From NCBI RefSeq assembly GCF_002117005.1, contig NZ_CP021023.1, positions 2,528,995 through 2,592,994 of the forward strand: a stretch of 64,000 bases of DNA, written 5' to 3'. Under the pieces are notes generated by a model. It was not told the origin of the DNA. It saw nothing but the letters and a program-made list of their open reading frames with translations, and made no database searches. Positions 31,756-41,356 of this stretch are shown one piece after another; position 1 is the first letter of the stretch; each line of letters begins with the position of its first letter. A program made the translations under genes and the position numbers. Source of the stretch: Sedimentisphaera salicampi. Lineage in GTDB: Bacteria > Planctomycetota > Phycisphaerae > Sedimentisphaerales > Sedimentisphaeraceae.

Positions 31756-33263
31756 CACAGCCATCCCATAGGTCCATAGATTTATCGTTGAGGGCTTGTT
31801 TATTGTATTAAAACGCCCTTTTCCTGAAGGATTTCAATCACCCCAGTTTGCATTTTTTTGGCTATTGTTCAATTGTCAGTTATTTGCTCAATACTGCCCA
31901 CTCTTTTTTCACCTCTTTCTTTGCGTAAAATCTTGCTACATATTAAAACCTGGCAAATAAGCCTGCTGAGGGCTTGCAACCATACGCGGTGAACCACGTG
32001 CTGTCCCACAGGCAGCCATAACGCTAAAAACATCCAGCCGGCTGAATAATACACCCCTCAGCAAAGTAAACAATCGACTGAATGTTCCTTTCCATTTGCC
32101 GAGGAAACCTATATACCGTATTAAAATATAAGCAAGCATTGCCGTCCATACTTGCCATAGAATCGCTTCTTGGCTATGCCCTAGGAAATCGCTTAGCTGC
32201 AAAGTCTGCTTTATTTGCTTGAAAAACACCTCTATGCCCCATCGGCATTTATATAGGCCGCAGATACTGCTCGGCGCCCACTGAGTATTGTTAGTGATAA
32301 ATTTCATAAGCTTTTTCTCGCCGTTAACTTCCACATAAGCCTTAACCAAACGGAGCTGCTTCGGGTAGGCCTCATAGCTTTTCGGCATTTCAAGTTCAAT
32401 TAATGCATCGTATTGGATATCACCTTTTGGTTCTGTATTCTGTTTAACAAAACGATATTTCATATTGTCTTTGGCTCTGGTAACCCAGAATAATTCTCGC
32501 CTGTCAAGATCAGCCAGATGCTTAAAATCCACGTAAGCCTTGTCAAAAACCGCTATTTCGCCGCTTTTAAGGTTCTGACAGAGCTGATAAGCCTCTGTCG
32601 AATCATGGGTTGAGGCTTCTTTTACAATAGCAAATTGAGGCAGGAATGTCTGGAGATTAAGCTGCATGTGGCACTTTGCAGCGGCTTTGCGTCTGCGATG
32701 TTTAGCCCAGTCAATACAGTTGGCTACAAGCTGAATCGTTGTTGAATCAACCGCATATATTGCTCTCTTAAAACGCCTTGGAAGGCCGGAGTATTTATGA
32801 CCTCTGCCAAAATTAGGATGCTGGGCTTGGATATGGGACAGCACCTCCCAGAAGAGAGTCTCTGCCATACGAGGATCTCGAACCCTGTTTGCATGAGAAA
32901 GCCCATTCCTGCTTGGTGGGGTTGCACGGCGAATAGGAATCAAAGCTCCGGAATGATTACGCAATGTGTCGGCAACGTCGTTCAGCGAGAGGCTGTGAGC
33001 AATCTGGACATGAAGCATAGATACAATGTGAGACCAGCACGAAAATGTTCGTGATTGCTTGTCAATACCGTAAAACCGGGATAATTTTGAAACAAGATAA
33101 GCAGGAATATATTGGCATATCTGCTTGAGAACTGTATATTGATGCTTAGCGGGTGTCATGAGTTACTCCTAATTTTTGGTTAGTTTGTTGAAATTAGTGT
33201 AACTCATACCCCGCTATTTTCAAAGAAACATCTTATATTTTGTTCTTCTATGGGATGGCTGTG
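31756..33263 (-). mobile_element. Complete IS4-family insertion sequence (1508 bp)
   Basis: The ends are perfect 16-bp inverted repeats: CACAGCCATCCCATAG at 31756-31771 and its reverse complement at 33248-33263. They are flanked by a 9-bp direct target duplication AACTGAATT (31747-31755 and 33264-33272). One transposase gene fills the element on the minus strand. The intact ends, target duplication and open frame indicate a recent insertion. It landed in copy B of the local duplication, between the regulator fragment and the second sialidase-like gene. Confidence 0.93.
31936..33159 (-). CDS. IS4-family transposase (DUF4372 N-terminus, DDE)
   Basis: A 407-residue transposase. The N-terminal FSCWSHIVSMLHVQIAHSLS is the DUF4372 region; the DDE core shows AVDSTTIQL and VFDKAYVDF for the Asp residues and YKCRWGIEVFFKQIK, which fits the IS4 Y-(2)-R-(3)-E-(6)-K signature exactly. 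AGGAG stands 7 bases before ATG 33159. No frameshift or stop is present, so it is probably active. Confidence 0.93.
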   Translation of the reverse strand: MTPAKHQYTVLKQICQYIPAYLVSKLSRFYGIDKQSRTFSCWSHIVSMLHVQIAHSLSLNDVADTLRNHSGALIPIRRATPPSRNGLSHANRVRDPRMAETLFWEVLSHIQAQHPNFGRGHKYSGLPRRFKRAIYAVDSTTIQLVANCIDWAKHRRRKAAAKCHMQLNLQTFLPQFAIVKEASTHDSTEAYQLCQNLKSGEIAVFDKAYVDFKHLADLDRRELFWVTRAKDNMKYRFVKQNTEPKGDIQYDALIELEMPKSYEAYPKQLRLVKAYVEVNGEKKLMKFITNNTQWAPSSICGLYKCRWGIEVFFKQIKQTLQLSDFLGHSQEAILWQVWTAMLAYILIRYIGFLGKWKGTFSRLFTLLRGVLFSRLDVFSVMAACGTARGSPRMVASPQQAYLPGFNM

Positions 33264-33405
33264 AACTGAATTCTAAATCATTAAATCTGCCGGTCAAGCA
33301 AACAAAATTAAAAAAAGGTCAAACATTAACTCCGCCTGAACATTATATAGTAGAAATGTTTTTGAATAATTTTATCAAAGTTTTTCACGCTTTTTGAGGT
33401 TTATC

Positions 33406-35685
33406 ATGAAAAAGTTGGTTTTTGTTTTGTTTTTAAGCTTTTTCTATATGGCTAACGCTGTTAATTTTGATTCCGTACCGGGCAGTGTTATAGACTACAT
33501 TGAAGCTCCTTCACGTTTTTTCGGCGTGCCGGTGAATCCAGTTTACATCTCTGATCCATCCATAACAGTATTGCCTAACGGTGATTACATTGCCTCCCAC
33601 GCCCGTTTTGGATGGGGCTCTGATTCAAGCGAGACGGGCAAAACCTCCGTGTTTCGTTCTTCAGATGGAGGCGCAAGCTGGACGCACCTTACCAATCTTA
33701 ACGGCATTCTCAGGGCAAGCCTTTTTGTTCACAATGGAGATTTGTATCTTCTGGGAGCATACAACGATGACGGCGGGCAGAATGTAATCCGAAAATCCAC
33801 TGATAACGGCAGTACATGGACAGATGCCTCCAATTCGCAAACAGGCTTGCTGGGCAGTCACGGTGTAGGCTCGCCGAATAATCCTGTGGTGTTTAACGGG
33901 CGCATCTGGTCTGGAGCCACAAGACGACTGATCTCCGCCCCAACCGGCGCAGATTTGCTAAAAGCAAGCTCGTGGACAATGACCAACTGGCCTTCAAACA
34001 CCGGCCATCCGCTTGGTGATGAATGGGATGGAGGCTGGACTGAAGGTCAGGCAGTGGCCTCTGCTCAAAGCGGGATTTACATCCTGCCGAAAATTCGCGG
34101 GCTTCCCCATACCGCTCGTATAAGAGCCAGCTCAGCAACAAAACTAAGCTTCAATGCCTCTGCTGAAAACGCCTTCCCGCACTTGCCGGGAGGAGAGAAA
34201 AAATTCGGAGCTTCTTACGATCCTGTTTCAGACAAATTTTATGTGTTGAGCAATCCTGTATTGGATGTGCATAAGGGAGAGGGCACTCCGCCTGAGCTTG
34301 TTCGCACTGCGGGAGGACTGCTCTGTTCAGAAGACTTGATAAATTGGGAGCTGAAAAAGATTTTCATCTTTACCGAAAACCTTGACAACAGCTCTTTCGG
34401 CGAGGGGTTTCAGTATTTCAATTTTGATTTCGATGGGGATGATATGGTGATTGCTTCCCGAACGGCTTTCGATGTTGGCGGCGGCGAGAGAAAACCGCCC
34501 AGAGGGCACGACAGCAATCTGCTCACCTTCCACAGAATTGAAGACTTCAGAAACGCATCGCCTGAGCATTTTCTCGCTGTAGATTCAGGCAGCGACGCTA
34601 TTCTGAGATACGAAAGAACGCAGCATCAGGATGCCCCTCTTGGCAGTTTCGTTTTGGGCAGCACTTTTGACGGCGAGCCGCTTAACAGCCCAGATGCAGT
34701 TGCTCAGGACGATAATGGAGATGTTTATGTTCGTCAGCAGAACGGGAAAATACTGCGTTTTGATGCGATGGGCAATTACATTGATTCACCAGCCCAATCG
34801 CCTGCGCAGTTCCAGACATCAGATTTGGCAATCTCTCAGCCTGCTCAGGGAGAAAGAAGCTGGACTAAAAACGGCTCTGGAAATTGGGAAGAATTAACCA
34901 ACTGGTATTACCGTGGCAGGCCGGATACAGATTACGAAATCGCAAATTTCGGCAGCGCGGCAGATTCTCCTGCAGCGGCTCAGATGAATAAGGATTACAG
35001 CTTTAAAGGAATTCGGTTTAGAAACGATTCGTCTTATACTATTGGCGGGTCAGGAAGCATCAGCCTTGAATCAGATGACTATCAGGGCATAATTGAAGTT
35101 CAAAGGGGCAGCCACGAGATAGCAGTTCCTGTTGAGCTCAGCAGTCATACCGATATTTCTGCTGATGAGGGTACAGAGCTTCACCTTACAGATGAAATTA
35201 ATCTGAATTACAAGAAACTTGCTGTCCGGGGGCAAGGCAGCGTTCATATTGAAGAATCTTTCATAATGAATAACGGCACTTTAGAAGTGGATGGCTTATC
35301 GGCGCTTCACTTTGAACAGGGGTGCCAAACTTACATCACCGGCAGATTATTCTTCAATCCGCACGAAAGCATAAGCCTTGAGCCCCACGCATCATTTCAG
35401 CTAATCGAAGGTGCAGACCATATGAGCGGGGAATTCTATCTTGAAATCCTGCCGCAGCTGGAGGAAGGGCTTATGTGGGACACTTCAATGCTCTATACCG
35501 AGGGAATTGTAACTATAGTTCCAGACGACTCAAAACTGGACTACCTGAATTTTTCACATCTTGCTTATTGGTGGCTTGCCGAGGACTGCTTAAACAAACC
35601 GGGGTGCAGCAGCTCTGATTTCAATCAAGACGGATATATCAATACAGATGATTTGCTGGTTTTAGCGGAAAACTGGCTTGATTGA
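33406..35685 (+). CDS. Secreted BNR/sialidase-like protein with dockerin-like C-terminus, copy B
   Basis: A 759-residue paralogue of the copy-A protein. Signal peptide LVFVLFLSFFYMANA; the same Asp-box propeller, NHL-like stretch and beta-helix region follow. It continues beyond copy A into a dockerin-like tail (DFNQDGYINTDDLLVLAENW) with one clear calcium-loop pattern DxNxDGxIxxxD. TGAGGT before ATG 33406 supports this start rather than TTG 33394. Protein divergence from copy A is confined to the signal region and first 65 residues and to a central block (about 195-275); the rest is nearly identical, suggesting gene conversion. The upstream IS4 insertion may have changed its promoter. Substrate unknown. 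Confidence 0.8.
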   Translation: MKKLVFVLFLSFFYMANAVNFDSVPGSVIDYIEAPSRFFGVPVNPVYISDPSITVLPNGDYIASHARFGWGSDSSETGKTSVFRSSDGGASWTHLTNLNGILRASLFVHNGDLYLLGAYNDDGGQNVIRKSTDNGSTWTDASNSQTGLLGSHGVGSPNNPVVFNGRIWSGATRRLISAPTGADLLKASSWTMTNWPSNTGHPLGDEWDGGWTEGQAVASAQSGIYILPKIRGLPHTARIRASSATKLSFNASAENAFPHLPGGEKKFGASYDPVSDKFYVLSNPVLDVHKGEGTPPELVRTAGGLLCSEDLINWELKKIFIFTENLDNSSFGEGFQYFNFDFDGDDMVIASRTAFDVGGGERKPPRGHDSNLLTFHRIEDFRNASPEHFLAVDSGSDAILRYERTQHQDAPLGSFVLGSTFDGEPLNSPDAVAQDDNGDVYVRQQNGKILRFDAMGNYIDSPAQSPAQFQTSDLAISQPAQGERSWTKNGSGNWEELTNWYYRGRPDTDYEIANFGSAADSPAAAQMNKDYSFKGIRFRNDSSYTIGGSGSISLESDDYQGIIEVQRGSHEIAVPVELSSHTDISADEGTELHLTDEINLNYKKLAVRGQGSVHIEESFIMNNGTLEVDGLSALHFEQGCQTYITGRLFFNPHESISLEPHASFQLIEGADHMSGEFYLEILPQLEEGLMWDTSMLYTEGIVTIVPDDSKLDYLNFSHLAYWWLAEDCLNKPGCSSSDFNQDGYINTDDLLVLAENWLD

Positions 35686-35908
35686 TTTGTCGAAATTGTG
35701 AGTGCTTAATAAATAATTTCGCTGCAGCTGTAATTAACGCTGGGGCTTATATGGGGTAAAATCGCTTATTGGCAAGTCTCCCCTCTTTGCGGCTGAGGCT
35801 TTTTGTCAATTTTCAGGTTCAGCTTCGGATTTGTAAACATCGGCTGAAAAGTTATAATTCACTTAGGATTGAGATAGATTTGTGATTTTTACAGCCTGCA
35901 GAAGGTCT

Positions 35909-37108
35909 ATGCGCAGAAAAAAGAAAATACTCTTAGTTATCAACAGGACAAAGAGCAACGGCCGCGAGCTCTTGAGAGGCATTGTACAATACGGGAAAAA
36001 GAAAGATTATCTGGAGTTTACTGTAATAGACTCTGAAAACTCGCTTTATTTGAATAGAAAGCAGTTTGAAGAATGCGTTATGGAGGCTGCAGATGATGCT
36101 CAAGGCATAATTATGGTAGAGCTTACCTGTCTGGATAAAGTTAAAAAGCTAAATAAACCCATTGTGCATTCATATGTTTACAATTCCCAGATCGAAGATA
36201 AATACACAATCACCACAGACCCTGTTACTGTAAGCAGGGCTGCTTACGAGCACCTTCGCACCATGGGAAATATAAACTTTGCTTATATCGGTTATAAAGG
36301 TGTTGTATGGGCTGATGAAAGGCGAAGCTGCTTCGAGAAGAGCTTGCCTGCTGAAAAACGGCCGCTAAAATATTTATACTATAAACAGCCCAAGAGCACC
36401 GGAATAACCACCAAATCTCTGGAGAAAATAGCTGACTGGCTGAAAACTCTTCCAATACCCACAGGGATTATGGCCTGCAACGACAACTGCGGAGCAGATT
36501 TGATAAGTGCATGCAAAAAAGCCGAGCTGGATGTGCCGGATGATATATCTGTAGTGGCGGTGGATAACGACGATCTTGTATGCGATTTTACATCACCCAC
36601 TCTTTCAAGCATAGATCTCGATACAGACAGCGCAGGCTATGAGGCAGCAGAGCTTATTGATAAGATTACAGAAACCAGAAAAATTCCGCCAAGGATGATT
36701 CGTGTGAAGCCGAGAGAAGTTGTGATTCGCCAGTCAACTGATTTTGTGGCAGTGGAAGACAGAGACGTAGCGGCGGCGCTTCGGTTTATAAGGCTCAATT
36801 CCGACCGTCCGATTCTGGTGCAGGAAGTTTGCGATTTTTCCTGCTGTTCAAGGCAGTATCTGCATAGAAAATTTATGAACGCACTGGGCAAATCGGTACA
36901 TAAATGCATTAAAAGGGCAAGAGTTAAGGCGATCACTACTCTGCTTCTGGAAACTACACTCCCAGTTACCGAAATCGCATATATGCTGAACTTCCCTGAC
37001 TCAAACCATATCTCCAAGTATTTCAAAGATTACGTAGGCCTTACTCCGAAAGAATACCGCCACAAATATCAACCTCTTGGAACAGAAAAATTTGATGACC
37101 TTGATTAG
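35909..37108 (+). CDS. XylR-like regulator: LacI-type sugar-binding domain plus AraC HTH
   Basis: About 399 residues. Residues 1-270 form a periplasmic-binding-protein-like sensor (ILLVINRTKSNGRELLRGI, then GIMACNDNCGADLISACK, PDDISVVAVDNDD). The C-terminal 100 residues are an AraC-type double helix-turn-helix ending PVTEIAYMLNFPDSNHISKYFKDYVGLTPKEYR. This arrangement is that of XylR-type activators that respond to a sugar. It lies 3' of the two sialidase-like genes and could control them, but this is inference from position. The start is uncertain: ATG 35909 has AAGG only 3 bases upstream; GTG 35882 would add nine residues. Confidence 0.86.
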   Translation: MRRKKKILLVINRTKSNGRELLRGIVQYGKKKDYLEFTVIDSENSLYLNRKQFEECVMEAADDAQGIIMVELTCLDKVKKLNKPIVHSYVYNSQIEDKYTITTDPVTVSRAAYEHLRTMGNINFAYIGYKGVVWADERRSCFEKSLPAEKRPLKYLYYKQPKSTGITTKSLEKIADWLKTLPIPTGIMACNDNCGADLISACKKAELDVPDDISVVAVDNDDLVCDFTSPTLSSIDLDTDSAGYEAAELIDKITETRKIPPRMIRVKPREVVIRQSTDFVAVEDRDVAAALRFIRLNSDRPILVQEVCDFSCCSRQYLHRKFMNALGKSVHKCIKRARVKAITTLLLETTLPVTEIAYMLNFPDSNHISKYFKDYVGLTPKEYRHKYQPLGTEKFDDLD

Positions 37109-37328
37109 CCGCTCAGCAGTGCTGAGATTCTCTGAGGATTTACTCACAGCTAATACCCGCTAATTTTCAATGGCAATTTTTGGCAGGATTTTTGCGGAGC
37201 ATCAACTCGCTGAGAAAAATCTGGGGGCAGAGCGGGAAAGATTTTTATTTTGTGATTTATATTTATCGCTGGCGGCTTAGAATATATATGCAAGGTAAAG
37301 AAATGAAACAAATTCAGGACAATTTCGT

Positions 37329-37913
37329 TTGTATTCAGAGCTGAAAAAGAAAAAGGCTGAGCAGAGGGCCGCGATTAAAGAGGCTTTATCAAAGCTTACG
37401 CCGGCACAGGTGCAGGCCAAATCGCTTGAGATTTGCAGTCGGATTGAGCAGCTCAGCTTATACAGGCAGGCAAGGACTGTGATGGGGTATCTGGCTTACG
37501 GCAAAGAGGTTAATCTGGACAGCCTTCTCGCCGATGCGATAAAGCAGGGAAAAACCGCAGCTGTCCCTGAAGTTCAGGCGGAGCGGGGAAAAATGCGTGC
37601 TGTTCGGCTTAATTCGCTTGAAAACTGCATTAAAAAAGATAAATTTGGAATAAGAGTGCCGGAAGAACGCACTGAGGTTTCCCCGGAGCGGTTTGATTTA
37701 ATTCTCCTGCCCGGTCTGGCCTTCGATATTCAATGCAGAAGGCTCGGAAAAGGCGGGGGCTACTACGACCGTTTCCTCAGTACTGCAAGGCTCCAAACGC
37801 TTCGTTGCGGGGTTTGCTTTGAGGTTCAGCTTCTTGAGCAGACCGCAGCGGGGGATAGAGATATTCCGGCAGACACTATAATAACAGAAAAGAGAATATT
37901 AACACGTCCATAA
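37329..37913 (+). CDS. 5-formyltetrahydrofolate cyclo-ligase
   Basis: Folate enzyme (194 aa) converting 5-formyl-THF to 5,10-methenyl-THF with ATP. The C-terminal signature RLGKGGGYYDRFLS with upstream DLILLPGLAFD is diagnostic, and VMGYLAYGKEVNLD matches the substrate loop. The start is TTG at 37329, with AGGA (37316-37319) 9 bases before; the two upstream ATG codons are out of frame. It begins a same-strand run with an L,D-transpeptidase. Confidence 0.9.
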   Translation: MYSELKKKKAEQRAAIKEALSKLTPAQVQAKSLEICSRIEQLSLYRQARTVMGYLAYGKEVNLDSLLADAIKQGKTAAVPEVQAERGKMRAVRLNSLENCIKKDKFGIRVPEERTEVSPERFDLILLPGLAFDIQCRRLGKGGGYYDRFLSTARLQTLRCGVCFEVQLLEQTAAGDRDIPADTIITEKRILTRP

Positions 37914-37928
37914 GACAAAGGATTGACA

Positions 37929-39197
37929 ATGGCAAGGAAGGGCTATGTGCCTTACAGTTCAAGGCAGAAGAAAAAGAACACATTTATTTTTGCAGTTATA
38001 GCAGTAATCATTGCGGCGGGGATATTCTTTGCTTTCAAGGCTCTCAACAAGGCAGAGGAAACAGAGAGCCCCGAATCTTCTCAAACAGCTGAACTGGGAG
38101 AACAATCCGATCCGGCTGAAACTGCAAGCGAGGCTGAACAGCAGGTTTCCACAGAAGAACCCGCAGAATTTGAAGAAGGCTCCGAACAATCCGAACAATC
38201 AGAGCAGGCTCCCCGTTATCTTGTAGGCGAGGCTGAGCAGCAGATTGAAGAGCAAGCCCGTGCTGAACGTGAGATGCCTTTAACCAAAGGCGAAGAGGCC
38301 GGCTATACAGAAAAAGAAGAGCACGAGCAAGCCCCTGCGGATACATCAGAGAGCAAAGAAAAGGATTCAGCCTACAGTGATACGATCGGCAAAGAGGAGC
38401 CCTCAGATTCTGAGTATTCAGAGGGATATTCCGATGAGTCTGACATAATCAGCGACAAAATCTCACAGGCACGTTCGCTTGTTCGCTCAGAAAAGGTTAT
38501 AGAGGCCAGAGATATGCTCAACAACACGCTCAGCAGGTATCCCGATTCTCTTGAGAGACGTGCGCTGAAGGATATGCTCGAGAAGCTCTCGGAGAGCTGG
38601 CTTTTCAGCGAGGAGGTACTCAAGGGCGATCCGCACTGCCATTATTACACCGTAGAGAGAGGCGATATGCTAAGCCGAATAGGTGATGAGTATAATGTGC
38701 CTTGGGAATTTCTATTGAAGATAAACGATATGCTCAGGCCAGAGCAGCTTCGTGCCGGCGAGGATATCAAGGTGGTTAAAGGGCCTTTCAATTTGATAGT
38801 CAACAAGAGCACCTACAATATGGATCTATACCTTGATAATCTCTACGTAAAATCCTACCCAATAGGAATAGGCAGAGAAGAACACGCCACACCGACAGGG
38901 ATGTGGGTTGTAAAACCGGGCGGCAAGATGGTTTCGCCAACTTGGACAGACCCGGACTCCGGCAGGACTTATGACGCTATGGATCCGGACTACCCTCTTG
39001 GAAAGAGATGGATAGCTCTTAAGGGCATCTCCGGGGAGGCAAAGGGCAGAACTGGATTTGCTATTCACGGGACAAGCGAGCCGGAAAGCATTGGGCAGAA
39101 GAGCAGTCGAGGCTGTATAAGGCTCTCCAACGAGGATGTTGTAGAGGTTTACGACCTTATGATGCCGGGCGAATCTCATGTACAGATTATAAATTGA
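37929..39197 (+). CDS. Membrane-anchored LysM L,D-transpeptidase (YkuD)
   Basis: A 422-residue peptidoglycan enzyme. One N-terminal helix (FIFAVIAVIIAAGIFFAF, about 18-35) anchors it; a long Glu/Ser-rich acidic linker (40-175) follows, then a tetratricopeptide-like helix pair, a LysM module (YYTVERGDMLSRIGDEYNVP) and the YkuD catalytic domain. The active site is visible as FAIHGTSEPESIGQKSSRGC followed by IRLSNEDV, with the catalytic Cys in SRGCIRLS. It would form 3-3 crosslinks or attach proteins to peptidoglycan, evidence for a wall in this lineage. AAAGGA before ATG 37929 supports the start over TTG 37923. Confidence 0.92.
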   Translation: MARKGYVPYSSRQKKKNTFIFAVIAVIIAAGIFFAFKALNKAEETESPESSQTAELGEQSDPAETASEAEQQVSTEEPAEFEEGSEQSEQSEQAPRYLVGEAEQQIEEQARAEREMPLTKGEEAGYTEKEEHEQAPADTSESKEKDSAYSDTIGKEEPSDSEYSEGYSDESDIISDKISQARSLVRSEKVIEARDMLNNTLSRYPDSLERRALKDMLEKLSESWLFSEEVLKGDPHCHYYTVERGDMLSRIGDEYNVPWEFLLKINDMLRPEQLRAGEDIKVVKGPFNLIVNKSTYNMDLYLDNLYVKSYPIGIGREEHATPTGMWVVKPGGKMVSPTWTDPDSGRTYDAMDPDYPLGKRWIALKGISGEAKGRTGFAIHGTSEPESIGQKSSRGCIRLSNEDVVEVYDLMMPGESHVQIIN

Positions 39198-39327
39198 TTT
39201 ATTCAAAAAACTGCTGCGGGTGTTTACGGATTTGAAACCGAATTCTAATGCTTTTTTTTGTTTCAATAACCTTAACAGGGATTATAATCTATCGCTTTAC
39301 TAATTTTATGAGTACATTTTTTACTTG

Positions 39328-40578
39328 ATGGTAATTGAACAGAAAAAAATAGATTATATCGCCCTTGCCCTCACTGTGTTTGTGCACGTTGTGCTTCTGG
39401 GCACATTTGCCTTGATACAGTTCTCAAGAGGCGGCTTCAAGGAGCTTTTGAACAACCCTGCTGTGGTAGCGGTTCGAGAGCTGGATTTTTTCAGCTCGGG
39501 AGATTTTATTGTAGATACCCCTTCAGTAAAGCGTTCGGGCTACAGCAGCGCAGGCTTCGGTTCAGGTCAGTTTGATGTTGATGTAAATATGCGCAGCGAG
39601 GGAGTAGCGAGCCTGTCCGGAGCAGGCAGCCTAAGCTCTGTGCTCGGGATTTCAGGGGGCAGCCCTGAAGGTGCGGGCGGTGAAGGCGGCCCCGGCGGAG
39701 GTGCCGGAGGTCAAGGCGGAGCAAGCGGCGCAGGCGGTGCCGGAGGTCTTGGCGGCGCAGCAGCCGGTGAGGGCGGCGGTGCCGGGGGCAGCGAAGGCTC
39801 TGGAACTGGCCAGGGCGGCGGCGAAAGCGGCCAAGGGCAAGGCCAGGCCGGTGAAGGAACCGGCGCAGGCGGTGAAGGAAGCGGTGAAGGCTCCGCAACC
39901 GGCGCAGGTGAAGGCGGCGGAGGCGGAGAAGCCGGCGGAGGGCTCAGAAAACAGGGCACATACCGTGTTTCAGGGCCGAGGCTCAGCGGACAGATCGCAG
40001 GAGTGCCTCAGGCAACTGAAGAACGGCCCGCCACAAAATCCAACAGGATTGAATTTTTCGGAAACGTAGCCAGCGCTAGGAAGGTATGTTTTGTAGTTGA
40101 CTGCTCGGGGAGTATGCTCGGATTTTTCGGTGAGGTTAAACAGAGGCTCAATGAGGCCATAACAAATCTCAAGCAGGATAATTTCTTTGCGATTATAGTT
40201 TTCAGAGGTTCGGACATTTTAGAGCTTGAGCAGGGAAAGCTCATCAGGGCGAGTGATAAAGGCAAGCAAACAGGCCTTCAGATGGTGGAATCTATTCCTA
40301 TGCCTATGGGCGGACCGGATGCCATGGAAGCTGTTAAGAAGGCTATAGAATACAAAGACAGCATCGGCGATCACGCCGGAGTGATATATTTCCTTACAGA
40401 CGGATTCGATTATGCCGGCTTCTCGATGGAAGTTGAGCGGTACAGGAAAGAATATGCGCCGGCTGTAAAGATACATACAATCGGTTTTAGAACTAACAGT
40501 AAAGACGCTGCTATGCTCAGGCGTATGGCCGAGAACAGCGGCGGTAAGTTTACACTTTATTCTGAGGGAGTAAATTAA
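39328..40578 (+). CDS. Envelope VWA-domain protein with Gly-rich linker (TonB/TolA-like position)
   Basis: A 416-residue membrane-anchored protein: one N-terminal helix (IALALTVFVHVVLLGTFALI), a Gly/Ala/Glu low-complexity linker of about 100 residues (110-212), and a C-terminal von Willebrand A domain with the MIDAS motif DCSGSM and later TDGFD. It precedes ExbB- and ExbD-like genes by 1 and about 780 bases, and occupies the place of TonB/TolA in a proton-motive energy-transducing complex. No TonB C-terminal domain is present. A role in transmitting force to a periplasmic or outer-membrane partner is inferred. ATG 39328 immediately follows the alternative TTG 39325. Confidence 0.82.
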   Translation: MVIEQKKIDYIALALTVFVHVVLLGTFALIQFSRGGFKELLNNPAVVAVRELDFFSSGDFIVDTPSVKRSGYSSAGFGSGQFDVDVNMRSEGVASLSGAGSLSSVLGISGGSPEGAGGEGGPGGGAGGQGGASGAGGAGGLGGAAAGEGGGAGGSEGSGTGQGGGESGQGQGQAGEGTGAGGEGSGEGSATGAGEGGGGGEAGGGLRKQGTYRVSGPRLSGQIAGVPQATEERPATKSNRIEFFGNVASARKVCFVVDCSGSMLGFFGEVKQRLNEAITNLKQDNFFAIIVFRGSDILELEQGKLIRASDKGKQTGLQMVESIPMPMGGPDAMEAVKKAIEYKDSIGDHAGVIYFLTDGFDYAGFSMEVERYRKEYAPAVKIHTIGFRTNSKDAAMLRRMAENSGGKFTLYSEGVN

Positions 40579-40579
40579 A

Positions 40580-41356
40580 TTGAAAATGAACAAGAACTGG
40601 ACAAGACTTTGGCTGCTTGTAATAAGCCTTTTCGTACTTATTGGCCTCTCGGCTCAGCTTCAGGCTCAAGGTGAGGAGTCTTCGCTGGATGAAAGCGCCG
40701 TTCTGGAAGGCGATTACGATGAGGGCGTTTCATTCTTGAGGCAGTTTGTTATAGAGGGCGGGCCGATTGTATGGTTTGTACTTATGCCTCTTTCTTTCTA
40801 TTCGTGCTATCAGGCCATTGATTTGAGCATCAAAACCAGCAGGAAAATACTTCTGCCGCAGGAAAATACCGAACAGCTCAAGAAAATTGCGGAGAAGGGA
40901 GATAAAGAGGTGATTAAAAGCGCCGCAGCAAAACAGGATGACTTGCTCAGTTATTCGCTTTCAAGGGCGTTCAACCTCGTAAAAACCAAGGAAGTTGGGT
41001 ATATGGGCCTTCAGCAGATGATTTCTGATGTGCTTCAGGAGAGAACGCTTGAGATTTTGAGAAAGGTTGAAAGGCTGAACCTTACTGGTAACATCTCTCC
41101 TATGGTTGGTCTTTTCGGTACAGTTTTTGGTATGATTAAGTCGTTTAACACGATTGTTGAGGCGGGCGGCCAGCCGGATGCCTCACAGCTTGCGGGCGGT
41201 ATTTCGGTTGCTCTTGTAACCACGTTCTGGGGGCTGTTTGTGGCTATTCCTTCGCTCTTTATCTACGGCTATCTGAGAAATAAACTTGAAGCAATGGCGA
41301 GTGAGGCCGCTGTGGAGGCGGAAACAGTGCTTGATAAGATAGAGGATATCTATTAA
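40580..41356 (+). CDS. MotA/TolQ/ExbB-type proton-channel protein
   Basis: A 258-residue protein with N-terminal signal-like helix (LWLLVISLFVLIGLSAQLQA) and three further transmembrane segments. The ExbB signature in helices 2-3 is GNISPMVGLFGTVFGMIKSF and AGGISVALVTTFWGLFVAIPS. It would form the proton channel with the ExbD-like protein encoded next. The start is either TTG 40580 (AGGGAG 9 bases upstream) or ATG 40586 (15 bases); the former is kept. Its stop overlaps the ATG of the ExbD-like gene. Confidence 0.9.
   Translation: MKMNKNWTRLWLLVISLFVLIGLSAQLQAQGEESSLDESAVLEGDYDEGVSFLRQFVIEGGPIVWFVLMPLSFYSCYQAIDLSIKTSRKILLPQENTEQLKKIAEKGDKEVIKSAAAKQDDLLSYSLSRAFNLVKTKEVGYMGLQQMISDVLQERTLEILRKVERLNLTGNISPMVGLFGTVFGMIKSFNTIVEAGGQPDASQLAGGISVALVTTFWGLFVAIPSLFIYGYLRNKLEAMASEAAVEAETVLDKIEDIY

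Larger units (their letters stand above)
31635..35521. repeat. Tandem duplication, copy B, interrupted by an IS4-family element
   Basis: 31635-31755 repeats the 5' end and promoter region of the sigma54-regulator gene; homology resumes at 33264 after the IS element and continues to 35521 inside the second sialidase-like gene. Without the IS the unit is about 2.4 kb, equal to copy A. Confidence 0.88.

Noticed and set aside
37109-37328. Possible 6S RNA next to the 5-formyl-THF cyclo-ligase gene
   Set aside because: The gene pair is typical in Proteobacteria only; no 6S-like central bulge or symmetrical long stem could be recognised here.
39652-39959. Pro- and Ala-rich minus-strand frames opposite the VWA linker
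   Set aside because: They are mirror frames of the Gly-rich coding repeats of the VWA gene.
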